Origin: Acidobacteriota bacterium
GTDB lineage: Bacteria; Acidobacteriota; Terriglobia; Terriglobales; Acidobacteriaceae
Length of the DNA: 7,520 nt
Direction: 5' to 3'
Assembly: GCA_021805955.1 (NCBI GenBank)
Contig: JAJZDO010000889.1
Span: 1 to 7,520 of the forward strand
A model generated the notes under the pieces. That model saw only the letters and a list, made by a program, of their open reading frames with translations, was not told the origin of the DNA and did no database searches. The position numbers and the translations under genes were made by a program. Below, piece by piece: positions 1 to 5,418 of this stretch (position 1 is the stretch's first letter; each line of letters starts with the position of its first letter).

Positions 1-685
1 CTCCGCCGTCCTTGCGTACGCGCCAGAAGTGAACAATGGTGAACAGGATCACGAGCGATGGCAGCACTGCCACATGGAGCACATAAAAACGCAGCAGTGC
101 TGCCTCGCCAACAGTATGACCGCCGAGTAACAACTCCCGGAGTTTGCCGCCGACCAATGGAGCGTAACTGCCGATGTTCGTTCCCACCGTGATCGCCCAG
201 TAGGCGAGCTGATCCCATGGCAACAGATACCCGGTGAAGGAGAGTCCAAGCGTCAGTAACAGCAGCATCACACCGACCACCCAGTTGAACTGGCGCGGTT
301 TCTTGTAGGAACCGGTATAGAACACCCGGCACATGTGCAGAAAGACACAGATCACCATGGCGTGCGCTGCCCAGCGATGCATGTTGCGCAGAAACGACCC
401 CATAAAGACGGCAAACTGGAGATCCTTCATGTCCTGGTATGCGGCTGGCGGGTAGGGCCGGTAGTAGCACATCAGTGCGATTCCAGTGGTCAGCAGAATC
501 AAAAAGAGAAAGAAGGTAATGAAGCCCAAGTAAAACGAGTACTTGAACCGTAAGTTCTCTCTCTTCACTTTGGCCGGATGGATATGCAGCCACACATTGA
601 GAAAGACCAGTTCGGACTTCCCTTTATCTGTGGACAGCGGATCCCGCCGCACGATCGATTGCCAGATTTCGCGAATCCATTTCAT
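1..685 (-). CDS. Cytochrome b, N-terminal four-helix haem domain (partial, runs off left edge)
   Basis: The visible 228 residues form the di-haem half of a cytochrome b, the membrane subunit that oxidises or reduces quinone in a Rieske/cytochrome b complex. Four haem-ligand histidines are visible: H103 and H117 in helix B, and H190 and H204 in helix D. Both pairs are 14 positions apart. As I recall, this is bc1-type spacing, whereas plastid-type b6 has one extra residue in helix D. The Qo-side motif TGYLLPWDQ is at 151-159, and hydrophobic helices are at about 50-72, 104-121, 133-153 and 200-220. The last visible residues ([10 protein letters not shown]) resemble the region that follows helix D in b6-like proteins, so it cannot be seen whether the C-terminal half is fused or a separate subunit. 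The start ATG (683-685) lies two bases after the Rieske stop with no clear Shine-Dalgarno, suggesting translational coupling. The gene is open at the left edge. Confidence 0.95.
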   Translation of the reverse strand, partial: MKWIREIWQSIVRRDPLSTDKGKSELVFLNVWLHIHPAKVKRENLRFKYSFYLGFITFFLFLILLTTGIALMCYYRPYPPAAYQDMKDLQFAVFMGSFLRNMHRWAAHAMVICVFLHMCRVFYTGSYKKPRQFNWVVGVMLLLLTLGLSFTGYLLPWDQLAYWAITVGTNIGSYAPLVGGKLRELLLGGHTVGEAALLRFYVLHVAVLPSLVILFTIVHFWRVRKDGG

Positions 686-687
686 CG

Positions 688-1143
688 TTACACCATGAGC
701 CGATACGTCGGTGGCACTACTTTGTCTTTGTCGACACGAAGCTGTCCATCGCGCGTCAGCGTTACCTCAAACCAGTTGAGGGACTGCGGCGCTGGCCCAT
801 GCAACACGGCGCCAGTTGGGGAAAACACGCTGCCGTGGCACGGACAATGGAACTCGCGGTCGTCCTGGAAGTACGCGACCGTGCATCCCAGGTGCGTGCA
901 GACCGCGCTGGCCACAGCAAACCCTCTTTCACGGTCGCGGAACACGAAGATTTTTTCGTCCGCCAGGAAAGTGGGAGGGCCATAGGGAAAGTCCCCGGGG
1001 TTGCCAATCTTGAACGACTGCGGCGGCCCGTAAAAGACGCTCGGAACCAGGAAGCGGACCACTGCCCCAAAACTTACCCCGACCGCCGAACAAAGCGCGG
1101 CCATGCCTGCAGTTCCCCAACTGAGAAAATTTCGACGATTCAT
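688..1143 (-). CDS. Rieske [2Fe-2S] protein of a cytochrome bc-type complex
   Basis: This 151-residue protein is the high-potential Fe-S subunit that passes electrons between quinol and cytochrome c. It begins with a twin-arginine sequence (NRRNFLS, residues 2-8) followed by a hydrophobic segment at about 12-34, so it is a Tat-exported, N-terminally anchored periplasmic protein. Cluster box I is CTHLGC (82-87: C82 and H84 as ligands) and box II is CPCHGS (100-105: C100 and H103 as ligands). C87 and C102 are placed to form the usual disulfide. S105, which hydrogen-bonds the cluster, is present, but the position usually held by tyrosine two residues later is F107. That change is expected to lower the midpoint potential somewhat. 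The start is supported by AGGGGA eight bases upstream. The gene begins 12 bases after the oxidoreductase stop and ends 2 bases before cytochrome b, so all three are probably co-translated. Confidence 0.95.
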   Translation of the reverse strand: MNRRNFLSWGTAGMAALCSAVGVSFGAVVRFLVPSVFYGPPQSFKIGNPGDFPYGPPTFLADEKIFVFRDRERGFAVASAVCTHLGCTVAYFQDDREFHCPCHGSVFSPTGAVLHGPAPQSLNWFEVTLTRDGQLRVDKDKVVPPTYRLMV

Positions 1144-1155
1144 ACCTGAGATCCC

Positions 1156-2994
1156 CTATTCAAAGACTTCCCGTTCCTGCTGTTCCAAAGCTTCCATGCT
1201 GATGGCTCCGGTTGGACAACGATCTGCGCATAGCCCGCAGCGAATACACTTTTCTTCGTTCTTGAGGATGGCCCCGGCATGGCCAGCTTTCAATTCGGCG
1301 GAGGGCATTCCGTAGCGATGTTGAATCAGGGCTTCGTATCGCTCGTCGCCGCTGACCTGTGTCAGGTCGACCAGGCGCAGGCATCTCTCCGGACACACGT
1401 CCACGCAACCGGCGCAGAGGATGCACTTCGATCCGTCAAAGATCGTGTTCACCTGGCACTTGAGGCAGCGAAGCCCTTCAGCGCGACCCTGTTGCTCGTC
1501 GAAGCCCAGTTCAACTTCGGCGATTCCAATGCGCCGGTTCGCCGCAAGCACAGGCATCTTCTGCCTAGGTGTGGCGAGAAAGCCGCGCGGCATTTTCCAG
1601 TCTGGCATAATGCGAAAGCGACTCAGCACGGTCTTGGTAGTTTTGCCGTTAAGATGCAAGTGAATCGACCGCGCCGCGCGGTGGCCATTCGCCACAGCCT
1701 CGACAAGCACTCGCGGTCCGAAGGCCACGTCCCCTCCGGCAAAGACGCCGGGAGCTGTGGTCATCAGATCCTCATCGATCTTAAGAGTTCCACGCGGCGT
1801 CACCTGGACTCCCTCTTCCCCGCTGAGGAATGAGAGATCTGCCTGCTGGCCGATGGCCAGGATCACGCTGTCGCAGGGAATGATTTTCTCTTCGTCGCTG
1901 AAGGCAGGATTGAAGCGGCCATTCTCATCGAAGACGGTGAGGCAGCGACGGACCTTGAGGCCGGTAACCACGCCATTTTCACCGATAATTTCCTTGGGCC
2001 CCCAACCGTTATCTACCTCAATGCCTTCCTGTTCGGCCTCATCCACCTCGCCTTTCCATGCAGGCATCTGAACGCGGGATTCGAGACTGACCAGATCCAC
2101 TTGTTCCGCACCGGAGCGCATTGCCATGCGGGCCGCGTCGAGAGCGGGTTGCAGATTCTTGGCCTCATCGCCGTTCAGGCCCGAATCAACCGATTCCTGC
2201 ACTAGACGCACGGCGGCACGGGCCACATCAATGGCCACGTTGCCGCCGCCCACAACCACGACGCGCTTGCCCAGTTCAATCTCGAAGCCGAGGTTGACAT
2301 TGATCAGAAAGTCGATGCCGTTGTACACACCCGCGAGATGCGCTCCCGGAATATTCAGTTCGCGGCCCTTGTTAAGCCCAGTGGATAGCAGGACCGCGTC
2401 GCTCTTCGACCGCAGTTCCGCGAAGGAGATGTCGCGCCCCAGGGTAACGCGGGTATGCAGCGTCACGCCCATGGCGAGGATGTTGTCCACTTCCATCTTG
2501 ATGATTTCCCGCGGCAACCGAAATTGCGGGATGCCCAGATACAGCATCCCTCCAGGGACCGGAGCGGACTCGTACACATCGACCGTGTAGCCCAACAGAG
2601 CCAGATCGTGGGCGCAGGTGAGACCACAGACACCCGCCCCAACAATAGCGACGCGCTTGCCGCGCTGGGCCGGGGGAGGCAGTTTTTTTCGTGCCGGATC
2701 ATGTCCGCTGCCCAGGTTGTGTCGGTCCGTGGCGTAACGCTTCAGCGCGCAGATGGCGATCGGTTCGTCGATCTTGCCGCGCCGACAATTGTCTTCACAA
2801 GGATGGGCACAGATACGTCCCAGCACATACGCGAAAGGATTTGGAGCGCGTGCCAGCAGGTATGCTTCTTCATCCTTTGAAATCCCGATGGCCTGGACGT
2901 ACCGCCCGCACTCCGTATGGATGGGGCAGGCAGTGCGGCAGGGAATATTCCGATCGAAGTATTCCTGGTCCGGGACCGTGACAAAATAACTCAT
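1156..2994 (-). CDS. Cytoplasmic FAD/NAD(P) oxidoreductase with N- and C-terminal Fe-S domains (GltD/NfnB-like)
   Basis: This 612-residue flavoprotein has three parts. Residues 19-82 form a Cys-rich Fer4_20-type domain (C19, C23, C29, C62, C66, C70, C82), as in glutamate synthase small subunit and dihydropyrimidine dehydrogenase. Residues 114-450 are the two-dinucleotide reductase core, with an FAD fingerprint GAGVCG (119-124), an NAD(P) fingerprint GGGNVA (249-254) and a second FAD motif, FAGGD (418-422). The C-terminus has an extra CxxC (C510, C513) and a two-cluster ferredoxin: C524, C527, C530, C534 and C583, C586, C589, C593. No signal peptide or membrane segment is visible, so it should face the cytoplasm. 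It lies directly upstream of the Rieske gene, which suggests that it exchanges electrons between NAD(P)H and the quinone complex. Expected partners are NAD(P), FAD and probably ferredoxin. A GTG start at 3126 would add 44 residues, but it has no Shine-Dalgarno and the extension looks non-homologous. I prefer the ATG at 2994, which is preceded by GGTGG at 4 bases. Confidence 0.9.
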   Translation of the reverse strand: MSYFVTVPDQEYFDRNIPCRTACPIHTECGRYVQAIGISKDEEAYLLARAPNPFAYVLGRICAHPCEDNCRRGKIDEPIAICALKRYATDRHNLGSGHDPARKKLPPPAQRGKRVAIVGAGVCGLTCAHDLALLGYTVDVYESAPVPGGMLYLGIPQFRLPREIIKMEVDNILAMGVTLHTRVTLGRDISFAELRSKSDAVLLSTGLNKGRELNIPGAHLAGVYNGIDFLINVNLGFEIELGKRVVVVGGGNVAIDVARAAVRLVQESVDSGLNGDEAKNLQPALDAARMAMRSGAEQVDLVSLESRVQMPAWKGEVDEAEQEGIEVDNGWGPKEIIGENGVVTGLKVRRCLTVFDENGRFNPAFSDEEKIIPCDSVILAIGQQADLSFLSGEEGVQVTPRGTLKIDEDLMTTAPGVFAGGDVAFGPRVLVEAVANGHRAARSIHLHLNGKTTKTVLSRFRIMPDWKMPRGFLATPRQKMPVLAANRRIGIAEVELGFDEQQGRAEGLRCLKCQVNTIFDGSKCILCAGCVDVCPERCLRLVDLTQVSGDERYEALIQHRYGMPSAELKAGHAGAILKNEEKCIRCGLCADRCPTGAISMEALEQQEREVFE

Positions 2995-2998
2995 GCGT

Positions 2999-3003
2999 CC
3001 ACC
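2999..3003 (-). promoter_or_regulatory. Ribosome binding site deciding the oxidoreductase start
   Basis: GGTGG lies four bases before the ATG at 2992-2994. It is only a modest match with short spacing, but the protein from this ATG (MSYFVTVPDQ...) begins like the family, whereas the upstream in-frame GTG at 3124-3126 has no purine-rich sequence before it. Confidence 0.5.
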
Positions 3004-3073
3004 ATTCTGATGAGTTTGCAAAATCACTGTATTCCGAGAACGCATTCCACGTATAGTGCCGACTGAAATCGCC

Positions 3074-3104
3074 CTCCAGCGAACCGATGCAGTGTCCGCT
3101 GGAG
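3074..3104. repeat. Perfect 8-bp inverted repeat in the cytochrome-oxidoreductase leader
   Basis: CTCCAGCG (3074-3081) and its exact reverse complement CGCTGGAG (3097-3104) flank a 15-base loop. The GC-rich stem lies in the 152-base gap between the cytochrome stop and the oxidoreductase start. No T-run follows on the minus strand, so it is not a standard intrinsic terminator. It could be an mRNA stability or processing hairpin that sets different levels for the cytochromes and the downstream enzymes, or a protein-binding site. The rest of the gap shows no convincing promoter. Confidence 0.5.
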
Positions 3105-3146
3105 AGTGAAGCTGACTCCACAGCACCTTGAAAAGTTACTCTACGG

Positions 3147-3551
3147 CTACTGTTGGGCCTTCAGCTTTTCGATCTCCTCATCGCTCAGGGACTTGGAGAA
3201 CGCGGACGGGTTCTTGTCTTTGCGGTTCACCTGGTCGTACACCAGAAACTCATAGATCTCTTTTCCCTGGCTGTTGCTGATCCCCGAGTTTGGCTTGTGC
3301 ATCATGCGCTTTACGTAACGTTCCCACTCTGCCTGGGTCATGGTTGTGTTGATAGGGCGCGCAATGGTATGGCACGAGGAGCACTTGCTGACAAACAGCG
3401 AGTACGCCTTCTGTTGCGCCGGCGGATAGGTCGAGACATTGATCTTGTCAGGTCCCTTGTCCTGCGGGAGGGTTACGTTGCCGTTCTGAGCGACGAGCAA
3501 CAGAGGAACGGAACAAGCTGCGAGTGCCATCACGAGAATCATCTTGTGCAT
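3147..3551 (-). CDS. Small periplasmic monohaem cytochrome c (paralogue 1)
   Basis: This 134-residue exported protein has an N-terminal hydrophobic signal at about 3-21 and a single haem-binding motif, CSSCH (57-61). The likely distal ligand is M83 or M84, in the sequence MMHKP. After the haem there is a mostly helical segment, then a Lys-rich tail containing SLSDEEIEKLKAQQ. It resembles the next gene upstream throughout the core: a shared pattern of V-S-[ST]-Y-P before the haem, CS-x-CHT, R, TT, W and M-x-x-KP. The pair therefore look like a tandem duplication. The likely role is a soluble or loosely bound electron carrier in the periplasm, between the outer-membrane cytochrome-porin and the Rieske/cytochrome b complex. 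The start is well supported by AAGGAG (3560-3565), eight bases upstream. The exact partner cannot be told from sequence. Confidence 0.88.
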   Translation of the reverse strand: MHKMILVMALAACSVPLLLVAQNGNVTLPQDKGPDKINVSTYPPAQQKAYSLFVSKCSSCHTIARPINTTMTQAEWERYVKRMMHKPNSGISNSQGKEIYEFLVYDQVNRKDKNPSAFSKSLSDEEIEKLKAQQ

Positions 3552-3606
3552 TTCAGTCTCTCCTTACCACATGTACCGGATATTTGTCCTGAAGTTCTTG
3601 TTGGTC

Positions 3607-3621
3607 TTGTCTACCCGACAA
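3607..3621. repeat. Short hairpin-forming repeat between the two cytochrome genes
   Basis: TTGTC and GACAA flank a 5-base loop immediately after the stop codon of the upstream cytochrome. The 5-bp stem is weak and no T-run follows. The 70-base gap it lies in otherwise holds only the ribosome binding site of the next gene. It may be chance, or a minor intercistronic hairpin. Confidence 0.25.
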
Positions 3622-3990
3622 CTACCACTTATCTTTCGGCAAATGGGTCTGGTAGTAATTGATGAAGTCGATGATTTGCTCTGCCTCGCGGTCGTTAAAA
3701 TCCGCAGCTGGCTTGGCTTGCATCACATGGACCCAATGCTCGGCCGTGGCAGGAGTCTGTGTAGTGCGCAATGCCCGATCCAGGGTATGGCATTCGGAAC
3801 AGGTATATTTGAACGTTTTGTATCCCTGCCGGATATTGGCCGGATACGAAGAGACATCGATGGGCACGTCCTTTTTATTCCCGGTGAAGAAGCCCCCGTA
3901 TTGGGCATGTGCCGTGCCGAGTAAACCCGCCACGAACAAAAGCCCCGCCATGCGCCCTGCCATACACCACGAAAATTCCCTATGTTGCAT
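3622..3990 (-). CDS. Small periplasmic monohaem cytochrome c (paralogue 2)
   Basis: This 122-residue protein has a Sec signal peptide with hydrophobic core at about 11-27 and a probable cleavage after AHA (27-29). It carries one haem motif, CSECH (64-68), and a likely distal Met at M90 in the sequence VMQAKP. The segment IDVSSYP (44-50) before the haem and the M-x-x-KP after it match the downstream paralogue, but this copy lacks that protein's charged tail. It is placed directly after the cytochrome-porin gene, with a 30-base gap, so it is the obvious candidate for the first periplasmic acceptor or donor of that protein. Two in-frame ATGs exist. The one at 3990 has GGAGG six bases upstream and gives a normal signal peptide. 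The one at 4005 has only a distant purine-rich stretch and adds five residues. Confidence 0.88.
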   Translation of the reverse strand: MQHREFSWCMAGRMAGLLFVAGLLGTAHAQYGGFFTGNKKDVPIDVSSYPANIRQGYKTFKYTCSECHTLDRALRTTQTPATAEHWVHVMQAKPAADFNDREAEQIIDFINYYQTHLPKDKW

Positions 3991-3996
3991 GATTTT

Positions 3997-4001
3997 CCTC
4001 C
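3997..4001 (-). promoter_or_regulatory. Ribosome binding site deciding the start of cytochrome paralogue 2
   Basis: GGAGG, six bases before the ATG at 3988-3990, is a near-ideal Shine-Dalgarno. It favours this start over the ATG at 4003-4005, which would place the site inside the coding sequence. Confidence 0.7.
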
Positions 4002-4020
4002 ACATGATGGCTGCACTCCC

Positions 4021-5319
4021 TTAGAAATTGAACTCGACGTCGGACATGATCGTCCGGCCGGAACTGCCCACGCCTGCGATTGGGTCGCGGCCATGGAGAT
4101 TACTGTACGAAAGCCGTCCGATAATGTTGCCCGACGGCGTGAGGGTGCGTTGCAGGCCGAAGCTCGGTTGCTCCTGGCTGACCCCTCCGATGCCACCCAC
4201 GATACGCTGGTTCAAGCGGTCATAGCGCACTGTGGCCGCCATACCCCGGTAAAAGAAGTAATCCAATTCGCCGTAGTAGTCCTTGGAAGTGAAGCTGCTG
4301 GCAGGTCCGGGTTGACTGATCTCGTAGCCATCGTGGTCGTACATAAAACCACCCAGAATGTTGAGCTTGTTATGGAATGCCATGTAGTTGGCAAAAATCC
4401 CATTTCTGTGTATTACCGGATAGAAAGTGAACTGGTTCGGGGCACCGAAATTCTGTATCTGGTTCTTTTTCCCGTAGTAACTCAGGAATGAGACGCCGCT
4501 CTCCGGCGCATACCACCAATCGAGGTCCACATAGACATCCTTGGCATTTCTGGCATCCGGACCCGTGATCGTACTGCCGTCCGCATGGTCTCCATTGCTT
4601 ACGCTCAACGATGCGCCCAGGATTTGCTTATATCTAGGGAGCGCCCAGGTATATCCAGCACGAAGCCCTACCATGTGCTGGTCCAGAACAAAGCTATTCG
4701 GATCGGTGTACTCCCACATCAATGGCGCCGCGGGTAAGAGGCTTTCCGTGTTTGCGGCCGTAGTTCCATTGGCGCCCATCACATGCATGTCGCCGCCTTG
4801 AATATACCAACTGCTTTTTGCTGTGCCGCCGACGTAGCCGAAGTATCCAACTGCGACGCTCGGGCTGGTGTCACCCCCGGCAACCAGGTTGATCTGCGAA
4901 TAGTAAAAGAAATTCGTGTCTGGAATCCAGCCAGCCAGGTACGCATTCCAGGTACCCAACTGGAAAGAGGACGTGGAGGTTGGGGGGGTGCCATCCTGGG
5001 TATTTCGTTGCACCGCAAAGTCTAAATCCGCCACTGCAAAGGCCGCGTTATTGCCTAGCGTCCACATCGGCTCTTGTGCGACCAGGTCTGCGATACGCGG
5101 CGACAGTTCCCCTTTTTGCAGCGCGGGCGGCAAATGGAACCCCAGCCGCTTGAACATATAACCCTCCTCGTTCAGGACGGGGGGAATGGTATGACAGGCA
5201 AAGCAGCGAAGCTTATATCGGCGGGCAAACGCTGGAATTGCGTTGCCGGGCTGAGGTAGCAGCAGGACAAAGCCGAACACCAACAGAATGACTTTCAGAC
5301 CAGATCTCCAGAGTTTCAT
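4021..5319 (-). CDS. Outer-membrane monohaem cytochrome-porin fusion (Cyc2-like)
   Basis: This 432-residue protein has a signal peptide (hydrophobic core about 8-22, likely cleavage after GNA, 26-28). A very short cytochrome segment follows, with one haem motif CFACH (39-43). The sequence PAFARRYKL precedes the haem and a P-x-L-N-x-x-G-x-x-FK pattern (47-57) follows it. From about residue 85 to the end it alternates short aromatic/hydrophobic beta-strands with Gly/Asn/Asp-rich turns and finishes in Phe, the usual outer-membrane barrel signature. This layout, including the PAFAR-x(5)-CxxCH segment, is what I recall for Cyc2, the fused cytochrome-porin that oxidises Fe(II) at the cell surface. 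Length is in that family's range. The expected job is moving electrons across the outer membrane through a haem plugged in the barrel. The substrate is not shown by sequence. The ATG at 5319 has AGGAGA eight bases upstream; a TTG at 5385 lies upstream of the predicted promoter and is rejected. Confidence 0.8.
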   Translation of the reverse strand: MKLWRSGLKVILLVFGFVLLLPQPGNAIPAFARRYKLRCFACHTIPPVLNEEGYMFKRLGFHLPPALQKGELSPRIADLVAQEPMWTLGNNAAFAVADLDFAVQRNTQDGTPPTSTSSFQLGTWNAYLAGWIPDTNFFYYSQINLVAGGDTSPSVAVGYFGYVGGTAKSSWYIQGGDMHVMGANGTTAANTESLLPAAPLMWEYTDPNSFVLDQHMVGLRAGYTWALPRYKQILGASLSVSNGDHADGSTITGPDARNAKDVYVDLDWWYAPESGVSFLSYYGKKNQIQNFGAPNQFTFYPVIHRNGIFANYMAFHNKLNILGGFMYDHDGYEISQPGPASSFTSKDYYGELDYFFYRGMAATVRYDRLNQRIVGGIGGVSQEQPSFGLQRTLTPSGNIIGRLSYSNLHGRDPIAGVGSSGRTIMSDVEFNF

Positions 5320-5326
5320 GTGCGGG

Positions 5327-5332
5327 TCTCCT
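5327..5332 (-). promoter_or_regulatory. Ribosome binding site of the cytochrome-porin gene
   Basis: AGGAGA lies seven bases before the ATG at 5317-5319 and fixes that start. It sits almost at the 5' end of the transcript predicted from the sigma-54 promoter, leaving a leader of only about 14 bases. Confidence 0.65.
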
Positions 5333-5343
5333 GCATTCCCACT

Positions 5344-5360
5344 AGCACGTCTGGAGCCAG
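5344..5360 (-). promoter_or_regulatory. Predicted sigma-54 (-24/-12) promoter for the electron-transfer operon
   Basis: On the minus strand the sequence CTGGCTCCAGACGTGCT fits the sigma-54 consensus YTGGCACGNNNNTTGCW at 10 of the 13 defined positions. The invariant GG (5358-5357) and GC (5346-5345) are exactly ten bases apart. Transcription would begin near 5333, just upstream of the cytochrome-porin ribosome binding site. The neighbouring upstream gene encodes a sigma-54-dependent activator, which makes this more than a chance match. No comparable GG-N10-GC site was seen upstream of either small cytochrome or of the oxidoreductase. The site could therefore drive the whole block down to cytochrome b. 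Confidence 0.6.
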
Positions 5361-5384
5361 AGTTAATATTCTTTCTTGACAACA

Positions 5385-5401
5385 ACTTACGCCGGATAAG
5401 T
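5385..5401. promoter_or_regulatory. Possible enhancer site (imperfect palindrome) for the response regulator
   Basis: ACTTATCCGGCGTAAGT has perfect 5-bp outer arms (ACTTA/TAAGT) and a 7-base centre. Its centre is about 60 bases upstream of the predicted transcription start, separated from the promoter by an AT-rich stretch (5361-5375). A 17-base dyad is the usual shape of NtrC-family binding sites, but only one copy is seen and enhancers normally lie somewhat further upstream. No T-run follows it, so it is not an obvious terminator for the regulator gene. Confidence 0.3.
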
Positions 5402-5418
5402 CAGATGAAATGAGGATT

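Noticed and set aside
578..985. Plus-strand open frames over the cytochrome b, Rieske and other genes (for example 578-985, 1279-1833, 5410-6015)
   Set aside because: They lie antisense to strongly recognised genes, lack ribosome binding sites and give low-complexity, Arg/Ser/Pro-rich translations with no domain motifs.
3041..3062. GGCAC...TGC on the minus strand as a second sigma-54 promoter before the oxidoreductase
   Set aside because: The GG and GC are 15 bases apart rather than 10, and no other GG-N10-GC site in this gap has the flanking consensus bases.
2995..3126. A 44-residue N-terminal extension of the oxidoreductase from a GTG at 3126
   Set aside because: It has no Shine-Dalgarno, contains the hairpin repeat and carries no recognisable domain sequence. 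The family-like N-terminus begins at the ATG at 2994.
5320..5385. A 22-residue extension of the cytochrome-porin from a TTG at 5385
   Set aside because: It would put the predicted promoter and a good ribosome binding site inside the coding region and would bury the signal peptide behind a charged leader.
5385..5401. The palindrome as an intrinsic terminator for the response regulator
   Set aside because: The stem is only 5 bp with an unpaired centre and is not followed by a T-run on the minus strand.
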